64,000 bases of DNA from Arthrobacter sp. Leaf137 (GTDB lineage: Bacteria > Actinomycetota > Actinomycetes > Actinomycetales > Micrococcaceae): the NCBI RefSeq assembly GCF_001423525.1, contig NZ_LMOI01000020.1, forward strand, positions 62,960-126,959, in the 5' to 3' direction. The notes beneath the pieces were generated by a model. It had not been told where the DNA came from. It did not search any database and was given only the letters and a program-made list of their open reading frames with translations. Positions 25,688 through 33,267 of this stretch are shown here, one piece after another (positions within the stretch are counted from its first letter, which is position 1; every line of letters begins with the position of its first letter). The position numbers and the translations under genes were made by a program.

Positions 25688-26383
25688 TTACAGCGCGGGT
25701 TCGAGTTCGGCGTCCTCCACCAGCAGGCCCTTGGCCTTGAGGACGTCCGTAAGCTTGCACAGCTCGATGGTGGTGCCGCCTTCCTTGTAGAGGCGGATGA
25801 AATCATCTTCGGCGTCAACGCGTGCCTGGGACAGTGCGATGACTTCCTCGATTTCGTCCTTCCGGACCACCACAACGCCGTCGGCGTCACCCAGCAGGAC
25901 GTCGCCGGGGTAGACAATTTCGTCGCCGAACACCAGCGGGTGGTTGATGGGGCCGATGGTTTCCTTCACGGTGCCCTTGATGCAGACGCTGCCGGAGAAC
26001 ACCGGCAGGCCGAGTTCGATCAGGTCCTTCGTGTCGCGCACGCCGGAATCGGTCACCATGGCGGCGACGCCCTTGGCCTTCATGGCGTTGCCCAGCACGT
26101 CGCCGAAGGTTCCGGCTTCCTCGAATTCACCGGCCGCAACCAGGACAACGTCGCCCTTTTGGGCGTAGTGGATGGCCACCTGCAGCATGAGGTTGTCCCG
26201 CGGCGCGCACACCACGGTGACGGCCGGGCCGCAGAATGACATGCTGCGGTCGATCGGCTTGATCTTCGAGCTCAGCGCACCCTTGCGCCCCTGGGCTTCG
26301 TGGACCGTGGCGGAGGAGAACTTGGACAGGCGTGCGATGGCGTCCTCGGACGGCTTGTCGAACTTGGTCTTGACGTGGATCAC
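25688..26383 (-). CDS. RraA/HMG-aldolase family protein (4-hydroxy-2-oxo-acid aldolase type)
   Basis: 231-residue protein of the RraA-like superfamily, which includes 4-hydroxy-4-methyl-2-oxoglutarate (HMG) aldolases and 4-carboxy-4-hydroxy-2-oxoadipate aldolase/oxaloacetate decarboxylases. Motifs: SSATVHEAQGRKGAL, CGPAVTVVCAPRDNL, GDVLGNAMKAKGVAAMVTDSG (with RD next) and YPGDVLLGDADGVVVV. The GD/RD and DxD residues are the metal and substrate positions of the aldolases. The GTG at 26383, with AGGAG eight bases upstream, is the start; the longer open frame is a shadow of the aminotransferase. It lies 62 bp after the aminotransferase gene. The likely reaction is cleavage of a 4-hydroxy-2-oxo acid to pyruvate. 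Confidence 0.82.
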   Translation of the reverse strand: MIHVKTKFDKPSEDAIARLSKFSSATVHEAQGRKGALSSKIKPIDRSMSFCGPAVTVVCAPRDNLMLQVAIHYAQKGDVVLVAAGEFEEAGTFGDVLGNAMKAKGVAAMVTDSGVRDTKDLIELGLPVFSGSVCIKGTVKETIGPINHPLVFGDEIVYPGDVLLGDADGVVVVRKDEIEEVIALSQARVDAEDDFIRLYKEGGTTIELCKLTDVLKAKGLLVEDAELEPAL

Positions 26384-26445
26384 GGGATGGCTCCTGGAGA
26401 GGCTGGAAAGGGAGGTGGTTGAGGGGCTGATGCAGGACACGGGGC

Positions 26446-27654
26446 TCAGGAGAGCGCCAGGACCGCTTTTTCGATGGCAGCGATGGATTCCTCGATCACG
26501 GGCAGTCCCGTGGCGTAGGAGATCCGGAAGTTGGGGCCCACACCGTAGGCCGAGCCCTGGATGACGGCCACGGAGGCGGCGTCCAGGAGGTAGAGGGTGA
26601 AGTCCTCGTCGTTGGCAATCAGCTTCCCGTCCGGCGTGGTCCTGCCGATGACCCCGCCGCAGTTGACGTACGCGTAGAAGGCGCCTTCCGGCGTCGCGCA
26701 GTTGAGGCCTTCGATGGCGTTGAGCCCGGAAACTGCCGCGTCCCGGCGTTCGCGGTACACGGCCACGCTTTCGCGGACGAAGGACTGGTCGCCGGTGAGT
26801 GCCGCGGCGGCGGCCGCCTGGCTGACGGACGACGGGCAGGAGGACATCTGGGACTGGAGCTTGTTGATGGCTGCCACCAGGGGCGCCGGTCCGCCGGCGT
26901 AGCCCAGCCGCCAGCCGGTCATCGCGTAGGCCTTGGAGACACCGTTGGTGACCAGCACGCGGTCCTTGAGTTCCGGCGCCACGGCAACGAGGCTGGTGAT
27001 CGGTTCCGAGCCGAAGTGGATTTCGTCGTAGATCTCGTCGGTGAGGACATGGACGGCGGAGTGCTCCTTGAGGACCGCGGCCAGGCCGGCGAGTTCGGCA
27101 CGGGAGTAGACCGCCCCGGTGGGGTTGGACGGCGTGTTGAGGATGACCCACTTGGTACGGTCCGTGAGGGCCGCTGCCAGCACCTCCGGGGTCAGTTTGA
27201 AGCCGGTGTCCTCGGAGCAGGGGACGACCACCGGGGTGCCTTCATTGGCGAGCACCATGTCCGGGTAGGACACCCAGTAGGGGGCGGGAATGACCACCTC
27301 GTCACCCGCGTCCAGGGTGGCCATGAAGGCTGTAAAGATGACCTGCTTGCCGCCGCCGCCGATGGTGATCTCGCCGGGCGTGTACCGCTGCCCGGTCTTG
27401 CGCTCGAGCGTCTGCAGGATGGCCTGCTGGAGTTCGGGCGTTCCGGTGACCGAGGTGTACTTGGTTTCGCCGCGGCCAATGGCGGCAATGGCGGCGTCCT
27501 TGATGTGCTGGGGGGTATCGAAATCCGGTTCGCCCACCGTCAGGTCCAGGATCCGCCGGCCCTCGGCCTTGAGCTCCCGGACGCGGGCCGCTGCGGCCAC
27601 GCTGGGTGAGGATTTGATTCGGGTGACGCGTGACGCTGGCACGAATTCAGGCAT
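26446..27654 (-). CDS. PLP-dependent class I aminotransferase (aspartate aminotransferase-like)
   Basis: 402-residue fold-type I aminotransferase of the AspC Ib pattern. The PLP lysine is in NGVSKAYAMTGWRLGYAGG, the conserved Asn/Pro in LNTPSNPTG, the Asp-Tyr in LTDEIYDEI, and the carboxylate-binding Arg in FRISYATG near the C-terminus. It would convert an amino acid to its 2-oxo acid with 2-oxoglutarate or similar. It heads a two-gene unit with the RraA-type aldolase, so its product may be a 4-hydroxy-2-oxo acid. A LysR-type dyad lies about 98 bp upstream. Confidence 0.9.
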   Translation of the reverse strand: MPEFVPASRVTRIKSSPSVAAAARVRELKAEGRRILDLTVGEPDFDTPQHIKDAAIAAIGRGETKYTSVTGTPELQQAILQTLERKTGQRYTPGEITIGGGGKQVIFTAFMATLDAGDEVVIPAPYWVSYPDMVLANEGTPVVVPCSEDTGFKLTPEVLAAALTDRTKWVILNTPSNPTGAVYSRAELAGLAAVLKEHSAVHVLTDEIYDEIHFGSEPITSLVAVAPELKDRVLVTNGVSKAYAMTGWRLGYAGGPAPLVAAINKLQSQMSSCPSSVSQAAAAAALTGDQSFVRESVAVYRERRDAAVSGLNAIEGLNCATPEGAFYAYVNCGGVIGRTTPDGKLIANDEDFTLYLLDAASVAVIQGSAYGVGPNFRISYATGLPVIEESIAAIEKAVLALS

Positions 27655-27974
27655 GTTCTCTTCCGGGGCCTTCCACTGCGGACGGAGGGTGATTCATTCG
27701 AGCGTAGGGAAGGAACGCCCCGCTTGGATAAGACCTAAAGTGCGTGGACGGATAAGCGGCCCTTATGACGCCGCACCCAGAAGAATCCGCTATAGCACCA
27801 CGCCAAATAGGTATTCCCTGCCCGGCGGCGGGGCCGCGTAGCGTGGCAGGCTGGACCTCCTTCCCGCGCTCCGCGCCATGGCGCACGACGGCGGCGGCCG
27901 GCTTTCCGCCGTCTGCCTGGGGTGGTCCTCCGCTACTTTCGTCCCAGGAGCCTTTTGGCAGCAAGGAGCCGGCC
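27655..27974. other. Divergent intergenic region (aminotransferase / HTH protein)
   Basis: Control region of about 320 bp. It holds the dyad at 27752-27766 and half-sites such as GGATAAG near 27726. The open frame running through it from 27765 lacks a ribosome site and is not taken as coding before 27975. Confidence 0.5.
27752..27766. promoter_or_regulatory. LysR-type T-N11-A site 4 (aminotransferase promoter)
   Basis: ATAAGCGGCCCTTAT has ATAAG and CTTAT arms around 5 bases, the same plan as 25256-25270. It lies about 98 bp upstream of the aminotransferase start. Confidence 0.55.
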
Positions 27975-28529
27975 GTGTCCTCCCGCCACGCCTTCCGCCC
28001 AACGGCCGCTGCCGCGGCCACGCACACCGGTGGCTCCCCGCGTGGCGCGTACCGGTACCGGGGAACACCGCAGCCGGACCCTGCCGCCGCCAGGATTGGC
28101 GAGATCCGGGACCTTTTGGAGCAGCAGCGGCGGATGATTTCCCTCCGGTCCAGCCGGCTGCGGGCCCTGTTCTCCGAGCTCAACGAACGCGTGGCACAGG
28201 CCGTCTGCGACGGCGTGAAGGTCACCACCATCGCACGGGCTGCGGGCGTGCCGGTCACCGCGGTCCGCGGCATCGGGCTGGGCCGGGACGGGCTGTACCC
28301 CTCGGGCCTGCCGGCCGAGGACCAGCTGCGCACCATTGCCGGGATCGCGGACGAGGTGTCCGCCGTTGAAGCGGCGCGTGCCGCCGTCGAACGCCACCGT
28401 GTCCAGGTGCTGGCGGACGCGAGGAAACAGCGCCTGCTGGACGATTACCAGCTCGCCTCCGTGAGCGGCCTGAAGCACGACGAAATCCGCAAGATGACCA
28501 GGGGCGTGAACACCCGGCCGGAGGGCTGA
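27975..28529 (+). CDS. Hypothetical helix-turn-helix-like protein
   Basis: 184 residues from a GTG preceded by AAGGAG. The first ~45 residues are polar and probably disordered. A helical stretch follows (ARIGEIRDLLEQQRRMISLRSSRLRALFSELNERV split into helices). Next comes a segment that looks like a helix-turn-helix (VCDGVKVTTIARAAGVPVTAVRGIG), then a further helical region ending in a basic tail. It could be a small DNA-binding protein. It is divergent from the aminotransferase gene, so local regulation is possible. No family was recognised. Confidence 0.6.
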   Translation: MSSRHAFRPTAAAAATHTGGSPRGAYRYRGTPQPDPAAARIGEIRDLLEQQRRMISLRSSRLRALFSELNERVAQAVCDGVKVTTIARAAGVPVTAVRGIGLGRDGLYPSGLPAEDQLRTIAGIADEVSAVEAARAAVERHRVQVLADARKQRLLDDYQLASVSGLKHDEIRKMTRGVNTRPEG

Positions 28530-28684
28530 CCGGCCGCAGGCACGGAAGGGAATATTGTGGCCCTGGCCCGGCGTTGTTGCCCTGTTCGGAAGAATCTGTC
28601 CAGAAGAATCAGTCGGGAGGAATCCCGTCGGACAAACCTGCCAGGTGGTTCCGGATTTCACCAGCCAGAGAGGAGAACGCACTA

Positions 28685-28984
28685 ATGGCAGTTGACTACG
28701 ACGCTCCACGGGTGACGCCGGAAGACGAACCGAACGTTGCCATCGAGGAGCTGAAGGCCGACAAGCCGGGACGCCGGGAGGCGGCTCCCGATGTGGACGA
28801 GACTGACCTTGCGGACAGCTTTGAGCTCCCCGGAGCCGATCTGTCCCACGAGGAACTGCAGGTCCAGGTTGTCCCGGTCCAGGCGGACGAGTTCACCTGC
28901 ATGTCCTGCTTCCTGGTCCATCACCGCAGCCAGCTGGCACGGGAAAAGGACGGGAAGAAGTACTGCAGGGAATGCGAGTCCTGA
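28685..28984 (+). CDS. DUF4193 family protein
   Basis: 99-residue actinobacterial DUF4193 protein. An acidic N-terminal half (residues 1-60) is followed by a zinc-ribbon-like C-terminus with CMSCFLVHHRSQL and YCREC cysteine pairs. It starts MAVDYDAPR, the usual family start, with GGAGAA upstream. Close homologues are found across actinobacteria, often with housekeeping genes; the role is unknown, though a partner for RNA polymerase or ribosome-related factors has been considered for such small zinc proteins. Single gene. Confidence 0.85.
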   Translation: MAVDYDAPRVTPEDEPNVAIEELKADKPGRREAAPDVDETDLADSFELPGADLSHEELQVQVVPVQADEFTCMSCFLVHHRSQLAREKDGKKYCRECES

Positions 28985-29073
28985 GCGGCCATGCGGAGGC
29001 GGCGGACGGCCGCTTCCGCCCGGACCGGTGAGCCCGCCATTATCGGAAAGCCCTTTCCAAGGCTCGTCGGTCC

Positions 29074-29108
29074 TGATTGAATGAAGCACGCCACCCTTCC
29101 TTCAATCA
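29074..29108. promoter_or_regulatory. Inverted repeat before the BNR_4 operon
   Basis: 13-bp arms (29074-29086 and 29096-29108) with one mismatch surround a 9-base loop, 18 bp before the GTG start. The left arm contains TTGAATGAA, the motif also found in the palindromes at 33168 and 39461. Confidence 0.55.
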
Positions 29109-29126
29109 CACAGAACGGCTTTCACA

Positions 29127-30449
29127 GTGCGCATCAATGACAACGGGGCATGGTGCTGGTTCCAGGACGAACGCGCCCTCATCGATCCGGCCAACAACAC
29201 CCTCCTGGTGGGTTCCGTCGCCGCTCCGGAAGGGCCCGGCGGTGCTGACCGCGGCGGCAACATCGAGGTAGCGGTGCTTGACCCTGCCACGGGGCACAGC
29301 CAGGTCCATGTGCTGCACGAACGGCTGGAATCCGATGACCATAACGCCCCGGCACTGCTGATCCGGCCGGACGGCAGATACGTGGCGATGTACGCCAGGC
29401 ACAAGACGGACAACTACTCCCGCTGGCGCGTATCCGTCCGGCCGCATGACGCCTCGGAATGGGAGCCCGAGCAGGTCTTCGACTGGACCGAGCTGGCGGA
29501 CGGCCGCGGCGCCACCTACTCCAACCTGCACCGCCTGGACGCCGAATCCCGCGTCTACAACTTTGTCCGCGCCGTCAATGACGATCCCACCATGCTGGTG
29601 TCCGACGACGACGGCAGCACCTGGCGCTACGGCGGCAAGCTCCTCACCCGCCCCAAGGTTGGCTACGTCAACGGCTACACCCGCTACTGGGGCAACGGCG
29701 TGGACCGGATCGACCTCATCACCACGGACCACCACCCCCGCGACTTCAACAACAGCATCTACCACGGCTTCATCCGGGACGTTGCGCTGCACGACGCAGA
29801 AGGCCGGGTGGCCAGCAAGCCGCTTCTGGGCTCCGCGGGCGTCAACCAGGACACCCTCACCACCGTCTTCCGGGCCGGCACCGAGATCGACGGCGACGTC
29901 CTCACCCACGCCTGGACAGCAGACCTGCGGGGGCAGGGCAACCAGCTGGCGGCCATCATCAGCTGCCGGGCCAACGACGTCAACGGCCCGCTCCAGCGTC
30001 AGCAACGGCTAGACGTCGACGACCACCGGCTGCTGTACGCGCGCTTCGACGGAACGGAGTGGGCCCTGCACCCGCTGGCCGTGGCCGGCCCGGGCCTGCT
30101 CCCCCATGAGCAGGACTACACCGGACTGGGCGCCGTTGACCCCAACAACCTGGACCAGGTCTACATTTCCACGCCGGTCCACCCCGGCACCGGCGAAGCC
30201 ACTGACCACTACGAGATCTACCGGGGACAGACGGCCGACGGCGGCGCCAGCTGGAGCTGGAGCGCGTTGACCGAAGACTCCCACTCCGACAACCTCCGCC
30301 CCCTGGTGGTTCCCGGCGACCCCTCGGTCCACGCCGTGCTGTGGTTCCGCGGCAGCATGGCCTCTTCCCAGGCCTACACCGCCGAGGTGGTGGGACAGGT
30401 GAGCCGCCCGGAAGCGGGCGACGGGACCAACCCGCAGCCGCCCAGCTGA
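29127..30449 (+). CDS. BNR_4 repeat-containing protein
   Basis: 440-residue beta-propeller protein of the BNR_4 type. It opens INDNGAWCWFQDERALID, and carries DDHNAPALLIRPDGRYVAMYARH, a Thr-Tyr-Ser-Asn-Leu stretch, WRYGGKLLTRPKVGYVNGYTRYWG and TTDHHPRDFNNSIYHGF. Such propellers occur next to polysaccharide-degrading enzymes and include carbohydrate-active or sugar-recognising members, but their catalytic status is often unclear. No signal peptide is visible, so it seems cytosolic. The GTG start lies just after an inverted repeat. It heads a three-gene unit with a TIM-barrel isomerase and an acyltransferase fusion. Confidence 0.8.
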   Translation: MRINDNGAWCWFQDERALIDPANNTLLVGSVAAPEGPGGADRGGNIEVAVLDPATGHSQVHVLHERLESDDHNAPALLIRPDGRYVAMYARHKTDNYSRWRVSVRPHDASEWEPEQVFDWTELADGRGATYSNLHRLDAESRVYNFVRAVNDDPTMLVSDDDGSTWRYGGKLLTRPKVGYVNGYTRYWGNGVDRIDLITTDHHPRDFNNSIYHGFIRDVALHDAEGRVASKPLLGSAGVNQDTLTTVFRAGTEIDGDVLTHAWTADLRGQGNQLAAIISCRANDVNGPLQRQQRLDVDDHRLLYARFDGTEWALHPLAVAGPGLLPHEQDYTGLGAVDPNNLDQVYISTPVHPGTGEATDHYEIYRGQTADGGASWSWSALTEDSHSDNLRPLVVPGDPSVHAVLWFRGSMASSQAYTAEVVGQVSRPEAGDGTNPQPPS

Positions 30450-30479
30450 CCGATTGTGATCGAACCGCCATTAATCGGT
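30449..30479. promoter_or_regulatory. Possible operator in the gap before the isomerase gene
   Basis: Arms ACCGATT (30449-30455) and AATCGGT (30473-30479) lie in the 94-bp gap after the BNR_4 stop. An internal promoter or an mRNA hairpin are both possible. Confidence 0.3.
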
Positions 30480-30543
30480 TGACCGCACAGAGGGGCCCGC
30501 AAAGAATGGTTGAAACGATATTCCTTACAGACCGGGGAGACCC

Positions 30544-31449
30544 TTGCATTACCTTCCAGAGGGCCGCCCGGTCCTGACCGTTTCCACCCTGGGCGCCCCC
30601 GGCGAAGGTCTCGGCACCGTGCTGGGCTGGCTGGCCGGGCAAGGGGTGTCAGGCGTTGAACTGCGGCTTGCCCCGGGCCAGATTGCAGCGCCGGCGATGA
30701 CCCGGCAGGACCGTGCCCGCCTCCGCTCGGAGGTGGCGGACGCCGGCGTGGCCATCACCGGGCTGGCCAGTTACATCCGGGTGGCGGACCCGGCGCCGGA
30801 CGAACTCGTGGTGGGCGCCCTTGAGGCCGCACTGTTCCTGGCCGCGGACCTCGGAGCACCCACGGTCCGGGTCTTTCCCGGTGCCCCCACGGCGCCCGCG
30901 GACTACCAGCAGGTTCCCGTGACGACGGCGGCCCGGCACGAAGTCAACGCCCTCGCCGCCCGGCGCCTCACCGCCGTCGGCCGCCTTGCCGAAGAACTGG
31001 ACGTGTTTCCGGCGCTGGAAACCCACGACTCCCACCCCCGCGGACGGGACATTGCCGAGATCCTGGGCCAGGCGGAGGGAAGGGTGGGAGCCGTGTGGGA
31101 CCTGATGCACCCCTGGCGTGTGGGCGAAAGCCTCGAGGATACGTGGAACATCCTGGCGCCCTGGCTCACCAGCGGCCTGGGCAGCGTCCAGGTCAAGGAC
31201 GCCGGGCTGCCGGACAGCCGGACCCCGGTGCCGATCGGGGATGGGACCCTCCCCGTGGACGGATTCGCGCAGCTCCTCAAGGACCACGGCTACACCGGAC
31301 TGCTGTGCCTGGAATGGGAGAAGGCGTGGCACCCCGATGCTGTCCGGCTGGACGCCGCCCTCGCATCCACCAAGGCCTGGTACCTGCGCCACTGGCCGGA
31401 CCGCCAGCAGCCCGTTTCAGCCCAAGACACCGTTGTGGAGACACCGTGA
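30544..31449 (+). CDS. Sugar phosphate isomerase/epimerase (xylose isomerase-like TIM barrel)
   Basis: 301-residue protein of the AP endonuclease 2/xylose isomerase-like TIM-barrel superfamily. Seen are GVSGVELRLAPGQI early, LGAPTVRVFPGAP, ALETHDSHPRGRDIAEIL (Glu and His ligand candidates), VGAVWDLMHPWRVGE, SVQVKDAG and LCLEWEKAWHP. These align with the divalent-metal Glu/Asp/His/Glu positions of the family. It probably isomerises or epimerises a keto-sugar or sugar acid. TTG start with GGGGA upstream. Its stop overlaps the next gene by 4 bp (GTGA). Confidence 0.82.
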   Translation: MHYLPEGRPVLTVSTLGAPGEGLGTVLGWLAGQGVSGVELRLAPGQIAAPAMTRQDRARLRSEVADAGVAITGLASYIRVADPAPDELVVGALEAALFLAADLGAPTVRVFPGAPTAPADYQQVPVTTAARHEVNALAARRLTAVGRLAEELDVFPALETHDSHPRGRDIAEILGQAEGRVGAVWDLMHPWRVGESLEDTWNILAPWLTSGLGSVQVKDAGLPDSRTPVPIGDGTLPVDGFAQLLKDHGYTGLLCLEWEKAWHPDAVRLDAALASTKAWYLRHWPDRQQPVSAQDTVVETP

Positions 31450-33146
31450 ACGCCCAGCCGGACCTCAGTTTCGACTATTCCCCCTGGACCTTCCGGGCCA
31501 ATGCGTCCGCCTCTCAGCGTGAGGCGCAGCTGGAACGGCAGCGGGCCCTGGCCGGCAAGGGCGACATCACTATCGGCGAAGGGGCCTACGTTTCCGCGCT
31601 GGCCATGGTGGACCCGGACAGCCTGGCCCTGGGGGACGAATCGCTCATTGCCGCCCACGCGTACCTCACCGGGGATCTTCGGATCGGCAGCAACTGCACG
31701 GTGAACGCCTTCACCGTGGTGCGCGGCACCGTCAGCATGGGCGACGGCGTCCGCATCGGCGCGCACACCTCCATCCTGGGGTTCAACCACTCCATGGAGC
31801 CTTCCGCACCGGTGTTCCGGCAGCCGCTCACCAGCAAGGGCATTGTCTTCGGCGACGACGTCTGGATCGGTTCCAACGCGGTGGTGCTCGACGGCGTCAC
31901 AGTGGGTTCCCACGCAGTCCTCGCCGCCGGTGCCGTGGTCACCAAGGACGTGCCCGACTGGGCGGTGGTGGGCGGCAATCCCGCACGGTTTATCCGCGAC
32001 AGGAGGAGTCCGCGCAAACCTGCCGGCAGCGGCGACGGGATCCTGCGGGAACGGCTGGCATCCTTCGCAGCAACGGCCCGGGCCGACGCCACGGAGATCA
32101 TCGCCCGCTCGTGGCAGCAGGAGGCGTCCGGCACCGGCGGCTTCGGTGAGGGCCGGTACGTGGACCGTCCGGGTGCGGCGGCAACGGTCCGGGCCCACTG
32201 CGACGCGGTCGAAATCGCGGATCTCCTGCTCCGCACCACTCCCCCGCAGCTCAGCAGGGACGCGCACGCGCACCGGCTCCGGTCGCTGCAGGATCCACGG
32301 ACGGGCCTGGTGCCCGAGTACGGCCCCGACGGGCTGCCGGACGCCGGTGAACCGGCTTTCGGGCGCGGGGAGGCCACGTATCACGTGCTGTCCGTGGGTT
32401 ACGCCCTCGATCTGCTGGGCAGCGGATTCAAGCACCCCATCCACGCGGTGGCCGGGACCGGGCCTGCGGATCTGGCCGCCCGGCTGAACGCCCTGCCATG
32501 GCGGAAGGAAGCCTGGGAATGCGGCGCCTGGGTGGATGCGTGGGGAACTGCGGAGTACTGGAACCTGGCCCACGCAGCGGACGCCAACCGCGGGAGCACC
32601 GGCACCCTGGAGGCCCTGTTCGGCTGGCTCCTGACCCGGGTCAACAGCGCCGCTGGGACCTGGGGAACCCCTTCACCCGATACCCGGCTCAAGGTGGTCA
32701 ACGGCTGTTACCGGCTCACCCGCGGCACCTTCGCCCAGTTTGGATTGCCGGTCCCCCACCCGGAACAACTGATCGGCACCGTCCTGGAGCACGGGGCGGA
32801 TCCCCGGTACTTCGCGGACGGCCGGCAGAACGCGTGCAACGTGCTCGACGTCGTCCATCCGCTCTGGCTCGCGCGGAAACAGGTGACACACCGGGAGGCC
32901 GATATCAAGGCCTGGGCCGCAACCCAACTGGACCACGCCCTCAGCCAGTGGCACCCCGGGCAGGGCATGGCCTTCAGCGCGGCACCTGAAAGCGCCCAGC
33001 AGAACCTCCCCGGCCTGCAGGGCACCGAGATGTGGCTCAGCATTATCTGGTACCTGGCGGACCTGCTGGGACACTCGGAGGCCCTGGGCTACCGCCCCCG
33101 CGGCGTGCACCGGCCGGAACCGGCTTTCCTGCTCCCCACGCTGTAG
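31446..33146 (+). CDS. Hexapeptide-repeat acyltransferase fused to a C-terminal helical domain
   Basis: 566-residue fusion. Residues about 35-195 form a left-handed beta-helix of the xenobiotic/maltose O-acetyltransferase type, with the catalytic His in GFNHSME and the closing AVVTKDVPDWAVVGGNPARFIRD. Residues about 205-566 have no recognised name. They look like an alpha/alpha-toroid (TGLVPEYGPDG, YHVLSVGYALDLLG, NVLDVVHPLWLAR, GTEMWLSIIWYLADLLG), a fold used by glycoside hydrolases and lyases. Start GTG overlaps the isomerase stop. The pair of activities hints at acetylating a sugar or glycoside while sensing or cleaving a related one. No signal peptide. Confidence 0.75.
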   Translation: MNAQPDLSFDYSPWTFRANASASQREAQLERQRALAGKGDITIGEGAYVSALAMVDPDSLALGDESLIAAHAYLTGDLRIGSNCTVNAFTVVRGTVSMGDGVRIGAHTSILGFNHSMEPSAPVFRQPLTSKGIVFGDDVWIGSNAVVLDGVTVGSHAVLAAGAVVTKDVPDWAVVGGNPARFIRDRRSPRKPAGSGDGILRERLASFAATARADATEIIARSWQQEASGTGGFGEGRYVDRPGAAATVRAHCDAVEIADLLLRTTPPQLSRDAHAHRLRSLQDPRTGLVPEYGPDGLPDAGEPAFGRGEATYHVLSVGYALDLLGSGFKHPIHAVAGTGPADLAARLNALPWRKEAWECGAWVDAWGTAEYWNLAHAADANRGSTGTLEALFGWLLTRVNSAAGTWGTPSPDTRLKVVNGCYRLTRGTFAQFGLPVPHPEQLIGTVLEHGADPRYFADGRQNACNVLDVVHPLWLARKQVTHREADIKAWAATQLDHALSQWHPGQGMAFSAAPESAQQNLPGLQGTEMWLSIIWYLADLLGHSEALGYRPRGVHRPEPAFLLPTL

Positions 33147-33167
33147 CTGCGGGCCGGCAGCGGGTTG

Positions 33168-33180
33168 TTCATTGAATGAA
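33168..33180. promoter_or_regulatory. Palindromic operator candidate upstream of the quercetinase-like gene
   Basis: TTCATTGAATGAA has perfect 6-bp arms around a central G, 87 bp before the start. The same motif recurs at 39461-39475 and, in part, at 29074-29086. Confidence 0.6.
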
Positions 33181-33267
33181 AAATCGGACTGACGCGCGGC
33201 AGGCAGTCCGTCATGCTGGTGGGGACTCACACTCCGGCCGTGCCGGGCGACCCGAAAGAAGGAACCG

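Noticed and set aside
26384..27151. N-terminal extension of the RraA-type aldolase frame
   Set aside because: It runs antiparallel in frame through the aminotransferase gene region and is Arg/Gly-rich; the GTG at 26383 has a good ribosome site and matches family length.
27765..27974. Upstream extension of the HTH-like protein from an ATG at 27765
   Set aside because: It overlaps the LysR-type dyad and lacks a ribosome site; the GTG at 27975 has AAGGAG.
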